Of a stretch of 19,923 bases of DNA, positions 1-7,001 are shown one piece after another. The position numbers and the translations under genes were made by a program. The DNA lies in contig JANQGE010000017.1 of NCBI GenBank assembly GCA_028277485.1, forward strand, positions 1 to 19,923. Reading direction: 5' to 3'. Under the pieces are notes generated by a model. The model had not been told where the DNA came from. It saw only the letters and a program-made list of their open reading frames with translations, and ran no database searches. This DNA comes from Chlorobium sp. (GTDB taxonomy: Bacteria; Bacteroidota; Chlorobiia; Chlorobiales; Chlorobiaceae). The first letter of the stretch is position 1, and each line of letters opens with the position of its first letter.

Positions 1-99
1 ATGGCACGGCAGCCCTTAAGGTATTTTTCTGGTCATGCTTGTCACTAAGCTCGGCGAAGCCGAAGCGCCGTCACTCGTCACTACTCTTTTGCCTACTGC
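1..99 (+). repeat. 99-bp repeat unit, left terminal copy
   Basis: The first 99 bases, starting ATGGCACGGCAGCCCTTAAG, are identical to the reverse complement of the last 99 bases of the window (19825-19923). A third, direct copy at 1549-1647 differs at three positions. The unit joins a unique-looking 37-bp head, a small hairpin (CGGC-GAA-GCCG, near 53-63) and the start of the GTCACTC/GCCTACT heptamers. Confidence 0.95.
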
Positions 100-382
100 C
101 AACTTTTCCCTTTTTGACTTTTGAATTTTGACTTGTCACTATTCTTTTGCCAACTGCCTACTGATTCACTTACGTGAAAGTTCGTAGTTCTGAGTAATGA
201 GCAATGAGTGCTGAGAGAGAAAATCGGGGTTCGCCGTCGGTATCGGAATCGGTATCGAAACCTGATTCCGATTATCTTCCACCTAACACTTTCCCCCTTT
301 GCCAACTGCCTACTGAAGACTGCCTACTGGCTCCCCCTTGTCACTTGTTACTCGTCACTATTCCTTTGGTGAATTATTCAGG
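1..382 (+). repeat. Modular heptanucleotide-repeat block A
   Basis: A non-coding mosaic built of several short degenerate arrays, most with a 7-nt period. At 70-83 the units are GTCACTC, GTCACTA. At 91-104 they are GCCTACT, GCCAACT. At 112-132 they are TTTTGAC, TTTTGAA, TTTTGAC. At 191-218 they are TGAGTAA, TGAGCAA, TGAGTGC, TGAGAGA. At 301-328 they are GCCAACT, GCCTACT, GAAGACT, GCCTACT, followed in phase by GTCACT-type units to 363. A 6-nt CGGTAT/CGGAAT array lies near 236-265. The block ends with TGAATTATTCAGG (370-382), the boundary motif also seen in blocks B and D. Its left boundary is probably outside the window. Confidence 0.85.
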
Positions 383-417
383 TTATGAACAACGAAATCT
401 GTTGGGTACCTCTTTAA

Positions 418-476
418 GGGCACCCTTAATTTGTTGCGCACCCTGATTATACTTCGTTCGGCATTGCTCGAAAGGT
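418..476 (-). repeat. GGCRCC-family MITE-like element, fragment
   Basis: The + strand reads GGGCACCCTTAATTTGTTGC followed by GCACCCTGATTATACTTCGTT and a GGCATTGCTCGAAA-like stretch. This matches the reverse complement of the right half of the full element at 6802-6944, with small indels. It lies just past the sirtuin stop codon and directly follows repeat block A. Only one half is recognisable. Confidence 0.65.
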
Positions 477-485
477 GCAGCAGAT

Positions 486-1184
486 TTATCGACGCGCAAC
501 ATCGAAAAGTTGCGGCAGCACCTCTCCCGCGGCTCCCTCGACAACCCGGTCATAGCCTGTAGCTCCGGATGGTTCGGGGTTGATTTCGATACAGTAGGCG
601 CCGGATTGCTTTGCAAGATCCGGATAGCCTGCCGCGGGCCATACGGTGCCTGATGTGCCGATGCTGATAAACAGGTCGCAGTTCCTGATGGCTTCAGACG
701 CCTTGCTCATGACAACCGCATCGAGCATGTCGCCGAACCAGATGATGTCGGGTCTGAGCCGGTCTCCGCACTTGCAGCGGGTTGTTTCGAACTCCTCTCC
801 GTAATCCTCTTTTTTGAAACCGCAACTCTGGCAGCGAAGACGCCAGAGACTTCCGTGAAGCTCGGTGACTTCACGGGAGCCTCCCCTCTGGTGCATACCA
901 TCGATATTCTGTGTCACCACAAGGGCGTTGGGTATACCGGCAATCACCCTGTGCCCTTCATGCGGTTGACAATCGAGCACGGAGCGCCTGCGCTTTTGAT
1001 GGAAACCAAGTACCTTCTCGGGATTCCGGTCGAAAGCCTGTTGGCAGGCATATTCCTCAATACTGTAGGAGCCCCAGATACCTCCTTTTCCCCGGTAGGT
1101 CGGCACGCCGCTTTCCGCCGACATACCTGCCCCTGTAAAAAAAACAATGCTCCGGAACTCATCGTAATGCAATCTCTCTATCAT
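486..1184 (-). CDS. cobB: Sir2-family NAD-dependent protein deacylase (CobB-like)
   Basis: A 232-aa sirtuin, which removes acyl groups from protein lysines using NAD+ in the cytoplasm. Visible motifs are the NAD-binding GAGMSAESGVPTYRG (18-32), TQNIDGMH (91-98), the catalytic His of LHGS (H110), a zinc site C118-X2-C121...C137-X-C139, RPDIIWFGD (144-152), GTSGTVWPA and EINPEP. The length is normal for class III bacterial CobB. The class III desuccinylase motif Tyr-X-X-Arg appears here as H62-Q-K-R65, so Arg is kept and Tyr is replaced by His; activity on succinyl-lysine is therefore uncertain. The start is fixed by an AGGAGG ribosome site (1194-1199) 9 nt upstream of ATG. The gene stands alone, with repeats on both sides, and no acetyltransferase or acetyl-CoA synthetase neighbour is visible. 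Confidence 0.93.
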   Translation of the reverse strand: MIERLHYDEFRSIVFFTGAGMSAESGVPTYRGKGGIWGSYSIEEYACQQAFDRNPEKVLGFHQKRRRSVLDCQPHEGHRVIAGIPNALVVTQNIDGMHQRGGSREVTELHGSLWRLRCQSCGFKKEDYGEEFETTRCKCGDRLRPDIIWFGDMLDAVVMSKASEAIRNCDLFISIGTSGTVWPAAGYPDLAKQSGAYCIEINPEPSGATGYDRVVEGAAGEVLPQLFDVARR

Positions 1185-1212
1185 ATAAACTTTCCTCCTA
1201 TCTGCTATGGAA

Positions 1213-1316
1213 AGGCACCCTTATTTCTCGCGATTCAATTGCATCGTCGAGCGGACAGAAGGAATCTTGCGCTCCGTTCGCCCTGCACTTGAACCGTTCA
1301 TGACGAGGTGCCCTTA
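1213..1316 (-). repeat. GGCRCC-family MITE-like element, copy A2
   Basis: Read on the minus strand this starts GGGCACCTCGTCATGAACGG, continues through TTCAAGTGC, GGCGAACGGAGC and GCAATTGAATCGCG, and ends AATAAGGGTGCC. It matches 6704-6808 in order along its whole length with scattered substitutions, and lies in the opposite orientation. It sits about 30 bp upstream of the sirtuin start codon, so it lies in that gene's promoter or leader region. Confidence 0.75.
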
Positions 1317-1407
1317 ATTTTTTCATGCCCGGATGTCCAACATCCCCCCGGCACTTTTTACAATATTCCTGTTTTTTTTTAACATCGTAAAAAACAGTTC
1401 TTCTTAT

Positions 1408-1817
1408 CCTGAATAATTCATGAGAGTTCAAACACCCGACCCCCGATTGTTCTTCTTTCGGGGTTCGCCATCGGTATCGGAAAGCGCTGTCACGCAGTGA
1501 CAAGAGACGACGCCTGACAAAGTCAGGCTTAGTGACGAGTTAAGAGTAATGGCACGGCAGCCCTTAAGGTATTTTTCTGATCATGCTTGTCACTAAGCTC
1601 GGCGAAGCCGATGCGCCGTCACTCGTCACTACTCTTTTGTCTACTGCCAACTTTCCCCTTTTCGACTTTTTACTTTTGAATTTTGACTTGTCCTCCCTTT
1701 GCCAACTGCCTATTGGTCCCCTCTCGTCACTCGTCACTTGTTTCTTGTCACTGCTTTTTCGACCCCGAAACCCGATCCCCGATTAAGTTTTTTTCTTCCT
1801 TTGGTGAATTATTCAGG
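1408..1817 (+). repeat. Composite repeat element B with CCTGAATAATTCA ends
   Basis: A 410-bp block bounded by CCTGAATAATTCA (1408-1420) and its inverse TGAATTATTCAGG (1805-1817). Inside are a CGGTATCGGAA segment, two small hairpins (GTCAC-TGC-type near 1488-1500 and GCCTGAC-AAA-GTCAGGC near 1511-1527), the 99-bp unit, heptamers of the GTCACTC, GCCAACT and TTTTGAA types, and the 7-nt series CGACCCC, GAAACCC, GATCCCC near 1760-1780. It fills most of the space between the divergent sirtuin and elbB genes. I see no credible gene in it. Open frames that cross it are low-complexity translations of the repeats. Confidence 0.82.
1549..1647 (+). repeat. 99-bp repeat unit, internal direct copy
   Basis: Same orientation as the copy at 1-99, with three substitutions: CTGGTCATG becomes CTGATCATG, GCCGAAGCG becomes GCCGATGCG, and GCCTACT becomes GTCTACT. 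It is nested inside composite element B, which shows that the unit is a movable or recombining module and not unique to the window ends. Confidence 0.95.
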
Positions 1818-1881
1818 TTATAATTATACCATTACACCCGTTGTAACCATATTTCCCATTAATATCGAACCTCGAACAATC

Positions 1882-2535
1882 ATGAAAAAAATAGGTATTC
1901 TCCTGTCCGGCTGCGGAGTGATGGACGGATCGGAAATCCACGAAGCCGTCCTGACACTCCTTGCCATTGACGTTGCCGGCGCGCAGGCGGTATGTATCGC
2001 CCCCGACATCAGCCAGCACCATGTCATCAATCATGTGACCGGCGAAGAAATGAAAGACGAAACGCGCAACGTGCTTGTAGAATCGGCCCGTATCGCCCGG
2101 GGAGACGTAAAAAATCTGAAAGATATCAATTCGCTCGGCCTTGATGCCTTGATTCTTCCCGGAGGGTTTGGAGCGGCAAAAAATCTCTCCGATTATGCCT
2201 TCAAAGGCGCGGAATTTACGGTGCTTCCCGAAGTGGCAGATGCCGTCCGCTCTTTTTACGACGCAAAAAAACCACTGGGTTTTATCTGCATCTCTCCGGT
2301 GATAGCAGCAAAAGTGCTCGGCAAAAATGTCGAGGTCACCATAGGAACTGACAGTCAAAGTGCGACAAACATCGAAGCTGTAGGAGCGAAGCACGTAAAC
2401 TGCCAGGTTTACAACATTCACGCGAGCAACGACGGTAAAGTGGTAAGCACTCCGGCTTATATGCTGGGACCAACTATCAAGGACGTGGCAAAAGGCATCG
2501 AAAAGCTGGTCAATGCGGTAATTGCTCTCGCGTGA
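1882..2535 (+). CDS. elbB: ElbB-type DJ-1/PfpI superfamily protein (glyoxalase-like)
   Basis: A 217-aa protein, the same length as E. coli ElbB. It belongs to the class I glutamine amidotransferase-like/DJ-1 fold; E. coli ElbB has been described as a weak glyoxalase, and its physiological role is unclear. Visible features are the N-terminal MKKIGILLSGCGVMDGSEIH, LPGGFG (92-97), the nucleophile-elbow Cys in GFICISP (C136) and the C-terminal STPAYMLGP (189-197). The frame is open upstream to 1699, but those 61 extra codons translate repeat block B, so the ATG at 1882, which matches the family N-terminus, is chosen. No strong ribosome site is visible. The stop codon lies at the edge of the next repeat block, and the 5' leader is composite element B plus about 65 bp of unique DNA. 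Confidence 0.92.
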   Translation: MKKIGILLSGCGVMDGSEIHEAVLTLLAIDVAGAQAVCIAPDISQHHVINHVTGEEMKDETRNVLVESARIARGDVKNLKDINSLGLDALILPGGFGAAKNLSDYAFKGAEFTVLPEVADAVRSFYDAKKPLGFICISPVIAAKVLGKNVEVTIGTDSQSATNIEAVGAKHVNCQVYNIHASNDGKVVSTPAYMLGPTIKDVAKGIEKLVNAVIALA

Positions 2536-2626
2536 CAGCAGTGACGAGCAACAAGTGACAGGTGACGAGTGAGTCGTCCTGAAAAGTTAATCCTTTTGAC
2601 TTTTGCCCTTTGCCTTTTGACTTGAT
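2536..2626 (-). repeat. Heptanucleotide-repeat block C between convergent genes
   Basis: Almost the whole 93-bp gap between elbB and the ABC permease is 7-nt repeats. One part is GTGACGA, GCAACAA, GTGACAG, GTGACGA, GTGA (about 2544-2574). The other is CTTTTGA, CTTTTGC, CCTTTGC, CTTTTGA (about 2593-2620). The first part is the inverse of the GTCACTC-type units of block A. No hairpin terminator is seen. Confidence 0.8.
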
Positions 2627-2628
2627 CC

Positions 2629-3486
2629 TCACTTCTCATACGGCACCCCAACTTCACGGGGTGCCCTGGACTTGCCAACAAAACCGGCAAGCACAAGAAG
2701 CGTAACCACATACGGCAGGGCCTGGATAAGCTGTGAAGGTATCAAACCTGTCTGCAGCCATATTTCGAGGGATTCCGCACCGGCAAACATAAAACTTGCC
2801 AGCGCAGCACCGGCAGGCGTCCACTTCCCGATAATCATTGCCGCAAGAGCAATATAGCCTCTTCCGGCAGACATGTTGTCGGTAAAACTGTGTTGTTGAA
2901 AAGCAAGGAAAACCCCGGCAAGAGCCGCAAGCGCTCCGGAAATCAGTACTCCGGAATAACGCATCAGGTTGACCTGTATTCCTGCTGCATCCACCGCCTC
3001 AGCACTTTCTCCGACGGAACGAAGCCGAAGCCCGTAGGGAGTTTTAAAGAGAACCATATGCCCGATAACGACCGCTGCTACCGCAGCCAACAATATCGGA
3101 TCAAAAAGGATGTTTGAAACTGAAAGACCGTCGATACGCTCCGAATTCACCGAGCTGCCAAAGAGGATGCTCAATCCGAAGCGCGTCGCACCCATCACCA
3201 GTATATTGATCGCAATACCGGTTACAATCTGGTCCGCTTTCATGGTGATTGTAATAAATGCGTGCAGGAACGCAACTATAAGGCCGCAAAGAGTACCTGT
3301 CAGGATTCCGATGGCGGCGGAACCGGAAAAGTGCTGGCCCACGGCAGCACCGAACGCCCCGGCAAGGATAAGCCCTTCAAGGGCAAGGTTAATGACACCT
3401 CCTCTTTCGGAAAAAACAGCGCCCACCGATGTCAGCACATAGGGCACGGCGATACGCAGCACCTGAAAAAAAAACAGTTCGATCAC
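2629..3486 (-). CDS. ABC transporter permease, BmpA-associated nucleoside/simple-sugar type
   Basis: A 285-aa very hydrophobic inner-membrane protein with about eight predicted membrane segments. The signature near residues 20-45 (GAVFSERGGVINLALEGLILAGAF) identifies the NupQ/YufQ-type branch of the branched-chain/simple-sugar permease family, which imports nucleosides or related solutes with a BMP-type binding protein. KADQIVTGIAINILVMG and GRGYIALAAMIIGKWTP are also typical. The start is GTG at 3484-3486, four codons after an in-frame TGA and without a clear ribosome site; the length matches the family, so it appears complete. The ATPase, second permease and binding lipoprotein that normally sit next to it are absent from the window, so it is an orphan here. 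Its stop codon adjoins repeat block C. Confidence 0.88.
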   Translation of the reverse strand: MIELFFFQVLRIAVPYVLTSVGAVFSERGGVINLALEGLILAGAFGAAVGQHFSGSAAIGILTGTLCGLIVAFLHAFITITMKADQIVTGIAINILVMGATRFGLSILFGSSVNSERIDGLSVSNILFDPILLAAVAAVVIGHMVLFKTPYGLRLRSVGESAEAVDAAGIQVNLMRYSGVLISGALAALAGVFLAFQQHSFTDNMSAGRGYIALAAMIIGKWTPAGAALASFMFAGAESLEIWLQTGLIPSQLIQALPYVVTLLVLAGFVGKSRAPREVGVPYEK

Positions 3487-3599
3487 GTTAAATCACTGTT
3501 AAGCTTCCGATACATCTCCGGAACATCATTTTTTTGTTACATTAACCACATAATAAGTAAACAACTCCTTCTGCCAGGTACAAACCTTTCGTCAGATTT

Positions 3600-3628
3600 T
3601 TGTTTTTGCATCCAGCTCACTCTATAAA
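3600..3628 (+). promoter_or_regulatory. Candidate sigma-70-type promoter for ppdK
   Basis: TTGTTT (3600-3605), a 17-nt spacer and TATAAA (3623-3628). Transcription would start near 3635, giving a leader of only about 9 nt before the ATG at 3644. This agrees with the absence of a visible Shine-Dalgarno sequence. It is a consensus match only. Confidence 0.35.
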
Positions 3629-3643
3629 TAGTTATAAACAAAC

Positions 3644-6394
3644 ATGCCTACTTCCCAAATGAATACCCCTTTGGACCCCTGCAAACACTATATCTACAGT
3701 TTCACCGGAGGCTCTGCGGACGGTGACGCCACAATGAAAAACCTCCTTGGAGGCAAGGGAGCAAATCTTGCCGAAATGGCAAACATCGGCCTTCCCGTGC
3801 CCCCCGGCTTCACGATCTCCACCGAAGTTTGCACTTACTACTACGACAACCGGAAAACCTACCCTGAAGGGCTGTTTGAAAAGGATATTCCCGAAGCGTT
3901 AAAAAAAGTTGAAGATCTGCTCGGCAAGAAATTCGGTGATGCAGAAAGCCCTCTCCTGCTGTCCATACGCTCAGGGTCAAGAGCATCGATGCCCGGAATG
4001 ATGGACACGATTCTCAACCTCGGCCTCAACGACAAAAGTGTGGAAGGACTTATAAAAAAATCAGGTAATCCGAGGTTTGCCTGGGACTGTTACCGACGCT
4101 TTGTCCAGATGTACGGAGATGTCGTGCTTGGGCTCAAACCGTCGGACAGCAAGCAAAAAGATCCTTTCGAGGAGATCCTGGAAGAAAGGAAAAAAGCGCT
4201 TGGCGTGAAACTGGACACCGAACTGGACACCGATGACCTGAAACAGGTTGTTTCCGCTTACAAGGCCGCCATAAAACATCATACCGGCAAAAATTTTCCC
4301 GAAGACCCTCAGGAGCAGCTTCGGGGGGCAATCAGTGCGGTATTCGAAAGCTGGAACAACGAACGGGCCATTGTTTACAGAAAACTGAACCATATCCCCT
4401 CCTGGTGGGGAACAGCCTGTAACGTTCAGGCAATGGTTTTCGGCAACATGGGAGAAACATCCGGTACCGGCGTGGCGTTCACCCGGGATGCCGCGACGGG
4501 AGAAAACATTTTCTACGGAGAGTACCTGATGAACGCCCAGGGTGAAGATGTCGTAGCCGGAACAAGAACACCCCTGAAAATAAGCCGGCTTAAAGAGGAA
4601 AACCCGGAAATATACCGGCAGCTTAACGATATCAGGACACGGCTCGAAAAGCATTACCGCGACATGATGGACATCGAGTTCACCATAGAAAACGGTAAAC
4701 TGTTCATGCTGCAGTGCCGTATCGGCAAAAGAACCGGGCTGGCTGCCATAAGAATCGCCTATGACATGTGCAGGGAAGGATTGATTGCGGAAAAGGAGGC
4801 TCTTCTGCGCATCGAACCCGAACAGCTCAACCAGCTGCTGCGCCCTGTGTTCAACCTCAGGGAAAAACAGAAGGCTGTCGATGACGGAAGGCTGCTGGCA
4901 AAAGGGTTGAACGCCGGACCGGGCGCGGCAACCGGAAACATCTACTTCAATGCGGACGACGCTCAAAATGCAAAAGAACGGGGAGAACAGGTAATCCTGG
5001 TCAGGATCGAAACCTCCCCTGAAGACATCAAAGGCATGTCAATCGCCGAAGGCATCCTTACCGAACGCGGCGGCATGACCTCCCATGCAGCCCTTGTAGC
5101 ACGTCAGATGGGCAAGGTTTGTGTCGCGGGCTGCGGCTCACTTGACATCGACTACGCCCAAGGGATACTTCGGGTCGATGGTCTCGACACCGTGCTGCGC
5201 GAAGGTGACCCCATATCACTCGACGGAACTACAGGAGAAGTGATTGCCGGCACCATAAAAACACGGCACTCGGAAGTTATCGAAGTCCTTGCAGATAAAA
5301 CCCTCAAGCCGGAAGACGCTCCCGTATGGCAAATATTCGATCAGTTCATGCAGTGGGCCGACAAATACCGCAAGCTGCGGGTCAGGGCGAACGCCGACCA
5401 GCCCGACCAGGCCGAGCTTGCCGTAACGCTGGGCGCCGAGGGCATCGGGTTATGCAGAACCGAACACATGTTTTTCGGCGGGGATCGTATTGATACCATG
5501 CGCGAGATGATCCTTGCCGAAGATATATCCGGCAGGCAAACCGCGCTTGAAAAGCTGCTGCCCTACCAGCGGGAAGACTTTTACGGACTGTTCAAGGCAA
5601 TGGGTTCACACCCGGTCACCATAAGACTTCTCGATCCCCCTTTGCACGAATTTTTGCCGAAAGAGAATGAAGAAATAGCCGAACTCGCGGAAAAAATCGG
5701 TAAACCGGTCCGCGACATAAGACAAAGGATCGAGTGTCTGCATGAAGCAAATCCCATGCTCGGCCTCCGGGGATGCCGCCTGGGGATCATTCACCCTGAA
5801 ATTCCTGCAATGCAGGTTCGGGCAATTATCGAGGCGGCATGCATGATCAAGCAGGAGGGGCATGATATTATTCCCGAAATCATGGTTCCGCTGGTAGGAA
5901 CCGTCAGGGAACTTGAAATTACCGGCGAAATCATCCACAAAACCGCCCGCAGCGTGATGGCCGAGCAGGAAACCGGTGTCCAATACCTTGTCGGCACCAT
6001 GATCGAGGTACCGAGAGCTGCCATAACTTCGGGAGAAATTGCAAAAGCCGCCGATTTCTTCAGCTATGGCACAAACGATCTCACCCAGATGGGACTCGGC
6101 ATGAGCCGGGATGATTCGGGACAGTATCTGCCCGTTTATCAGGATCGTGATATTTTCGCACGCAACCCCTTTGAATCCATCGACATCGATGGGGTAGGAC
6201 TTTTGGTAAAACTGTCCGCCAAAGAAGGTCGAACCGTCAAGAAGGATCTCAAGCTGGGCATATGCGGAGAACATGGGGGCGATCCTACAACCATAGAATT
6301 CTGCAACACCATCGGGCTGAACTATGTATCCTGCAGTCCGTTCAGGATACCCATTGCAAGGCTGGCAGCCGCCAGAGCAGCCCTCCTGTCCTGA
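3644..6394 (+). CDS. ppdK: Pyruvate, phosphate dikinase
   Basis: A 916-aa enzyme interconverting pyruvate + ATP + Pi and phosphoenolpyruvate + AMP + PPi. In autotrophs that use the reductive TCA cycle it supplies PEP for anabolism. Domain order is the N-terminal ATP-grasp nucleotide-binding region (LLGGKGANLAEM near 34-45, SIRSGSRASMPGMMDTILNLG near 107-127), the swivelling phosphohistidine domain with GGMTSHAA (catalytic H481; T479 is the position phosphorylated by regulatory kinases in the plant enzyme), and the C-terminal PEP/pyruvate TIM barrel with GLCRTEHMFF, MIEVPRAA, SYGTNDLTQMGLG and catalytic Cys in GICGEHGG (C874). All key residues are present and the length is normal. M1 is used; M6 (3659) is a possible alternative. 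It forms a single-gene unit ending at a hairpin terminator. Confidence 0.97.
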   Translation: MPTSQMNTPLDPCKHYIYSFTGGSADGDATMKNLLGGKGANLAEMANIGLPVPPGFTISTEVCTYYYDNRKTYPEGLFEKDIPEALKKVEDLLGKKFGDAESPLLLSIRSGSRASMPGMMDTILNLGLNDKSVEGLIKKSGNPRFAWDCYRRFVQMYGDVVLGLKPSDSKQKDPFEEILEERKKALGVKLDTELDTDDLKQVVSAYKAAIKHHTGKNFPEDPQEQLRGAISAVFESWNNERAIVYRKLNHIPSWWGTACNVQAMVFGNMGETSGTGVAFTRDAATGENIFYGEYLMNAQGEDVVAGTRTPLKISRLKEENPEIYRQLNDIRTRLEKHYRDMMDIEFTIENGKLFMLQCRIGKRTGLAAIRIAYDMCREGLIAEKEALLRIEPEQLNQLLRPVFNLREKQKAVDDGRLLAKGLNAGPGAATGNIYFNADDAQNAKERGEQVILVRIETSPEDIKGMSIAEGILTERGGMTSHAALVARQMGKVCVAGCGSLDIDYAQGILRVDGLDTVLREGDPISLDGTTGEVIAGTIKTRHSEVIEVLADKTLKPEDAPVWQIFDQFMQWADKYRKLRVRANADQPDQAELAVTLGAEGIGLCRTEHMFFGGDRIDTMREMILAEDISGRQTALEKLLPYQREDFYGLFKAMGSHPVTIRLLDPPLHEFLPKENEEIAELAEKIGKPVRDIRQRIECLHEANPMLGLRGCRLGIIHPEIPAMQVRAIIEAACMIKQEGHDIIPEIMVPLVGTVRELEITGEIIHKTARSVMAEQETGVQYLVGTMIEVPRAAITSGEIAKAADFFSYGTNDLTQMGLGMSRDDSGQYLPVYQDRDIFARNPFESIDIDGVGLLVKLSAKEGRTVKKDLKLGICGEHGGDPTTIEFCNTIGLNYVSCSPFRIPIARLAAARAALLS

Positions 6395-6448
6395 CCACAG
6401 CCAGTCTCGTATGAACCCCGCCACATGAGACAGTAAAAAGCACAAGAA

Positions 6449-6472
6449 CGGCGCCCTGAAAAGAGGGCGCCG
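6449..6472 (+). terminator. Hairpin terminator downstream of ppdK
   Basis: A perfect 9-bp GC-rich stem CGGCGCCCT / AGGGCGCCG with a 6-nt loop GAAAAG, 55 nt past the ppdK stop and followed by TAACATTTTC. The T tract is weak, so termination efficiency is uncertain. Confidence 0.7.
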
Positions 6473-6533
6473 TAACATTTTCACGCACCTGATCTTTACT
6501 GCGACAGCAACACCACACTGTCTTGCTTATTTA

Positions 6534-6560
6534 AGGGCACCTCTATTTATTGTCATGAAC
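6534..6560 (+). repeat. GGCRCC-family element, left-end fragment
   Basis: GGGCACCTCTATTTATTGTC followed by ATGAAC resembles the left ends of copies A1-A3 and then loses similarity. The rest of 6473-6644 shows no recognisable gene or repeat. Confidence 0.5.
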
Positions 6561-6644
6561 AATCCCGGAGAACACTACCGGCAACCGTAAACACCGGCTG
6601 TTATACCCTTGAGCAAGGATTCCGCAAAAAAGAACTATTATTAC

Positions 6645-6661
6645 TTAAGAATAATTATTAA
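6645..6661. promoter_or_regulatory. PerR-box-like palindrome upstream of peroxiredoxin
   Basis: TTAAGAATAATTATTAA is an 8-1-8 palindrome with one mismatch. Its inner 7-1-7 core matches the published Bacillus PerR box TTATAAT-N-ATTATAA at 11 of 14 positions. A PerR-type regulator gene lies at 7815-8270. The site is 340 bp upstream of the peroxiredoxin start, and two MITE-like elements fill most of the space between. The AT-rich surroundings raise the chance of coincidence. Confidence 0.4.
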
Positions 6662-6703
6662 CTATATCCTAAAAAAACATATATTCAAGCTGTGAACTTA
6701 TAA

Positions 6704-6808
6704 CGGCACCTCAATTGTCGTGAGCGGTTCAAGTGCAAGGCGAACGGAGCACAGAAACCCTTTCTTATCCGATCAACGAAGCAATTGAATCGCGGAATAA
6801 AGGGCGCC
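6704..6808 (+). repeat. GGCRCC-family MITE-like element, copy A1
   Basis: Starts CGGCACCTCAATTGTCGTGA, contains GCGGTTCAAGTGCAAGGCG, AACGGAGCACAGAAACC, CGATCAACGAAGCAATTGAATCGCG, and ends AATAAAGGGCGCC. It is a relative of copy A2 (1213-1316), in the opposite orientation. The terminal GGGCGCC is shared with the start of copy A3, so two elements are abutted or one is inserted at the end of the other. Confidence 0.78.
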
Positions 6809-6944
6809 TCTATAAATTGTCGTGAGCGCCTTGAGTACGAGGCGGACGGAGCACAGAAACCGGAGTGTACATAGAGTACATGAGGATTTCGAGCACCGAT
6901 CAACGAAGTAATCAGGGCGCGCAACAAATTACATAGAGGCGCCC
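6802..6944 (+). repeat. GGCRCC-family MITE-like element, full copy A3
   Basis: A 143-bp element with inverted ends GGGCGCCTCTA...TAGAGGCGCCC; inside these, ATTGTCGTGAGCGC on the left pairs imperfectly with GCGCGCAACAAAT on the right. The interior (CGGAGTGTACATAGAGTACATGAGG) can also fold back through GTAC...GTAC, so the whole element can form one long imperfect hairpin. It has no coding potential. It lies between the putative PerR box and the peroxiredoxin gene. Confidence 0.8.
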
Positions 6945-7001
6945 TAGAGGTTCCCACAATAGGCTGCATATCAACTGAACGAAAACAAGGAGCACTTTAT
7001 C

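Noticed and set aside
1..400. Short repeats as a possible CRISPR array
   Set aside because: Units are 7 nt, degenerate and contiguous, without 25-40 nt constant repeats and unique spacers; no cas gene is nearby.
1198..1503. 101-aa minus-strand open frame between sirtuin and elbB
   Set aside because: It consists of the MITE-like copy A2 and the start of composite element B; no protein family.
1699..1881. N-terminal extension of elbB
   Set aside because: The 61 codons translate the heptamer repeat and AT-rich leader; the family N-terminus starts at the ATG at 1882.
1813..2421. 202-aa antisense open frame within elbB
   Set aside because: Low-similarity shadow of a well-supported gene.
4061..4966. 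301-aa antisense open frame within ppdK
   Set aside because: No family resemblance; explained by the codon bias of the opposite strand.
5606..6484. Long 292-aa antisense open frame within ppdK
   Set aside because: It is the mirror of a strongly conserved coding sequence, has no recognisable domain, and runs through the ppdK terminator.
6473..7001. tRNA or other structured RNA gene in the spacer before peroxiredoxin
   Set aside because: The visible folding is explained by the inverted ends of the repeat elements; no cloverleaf or conserved T-loop was found.
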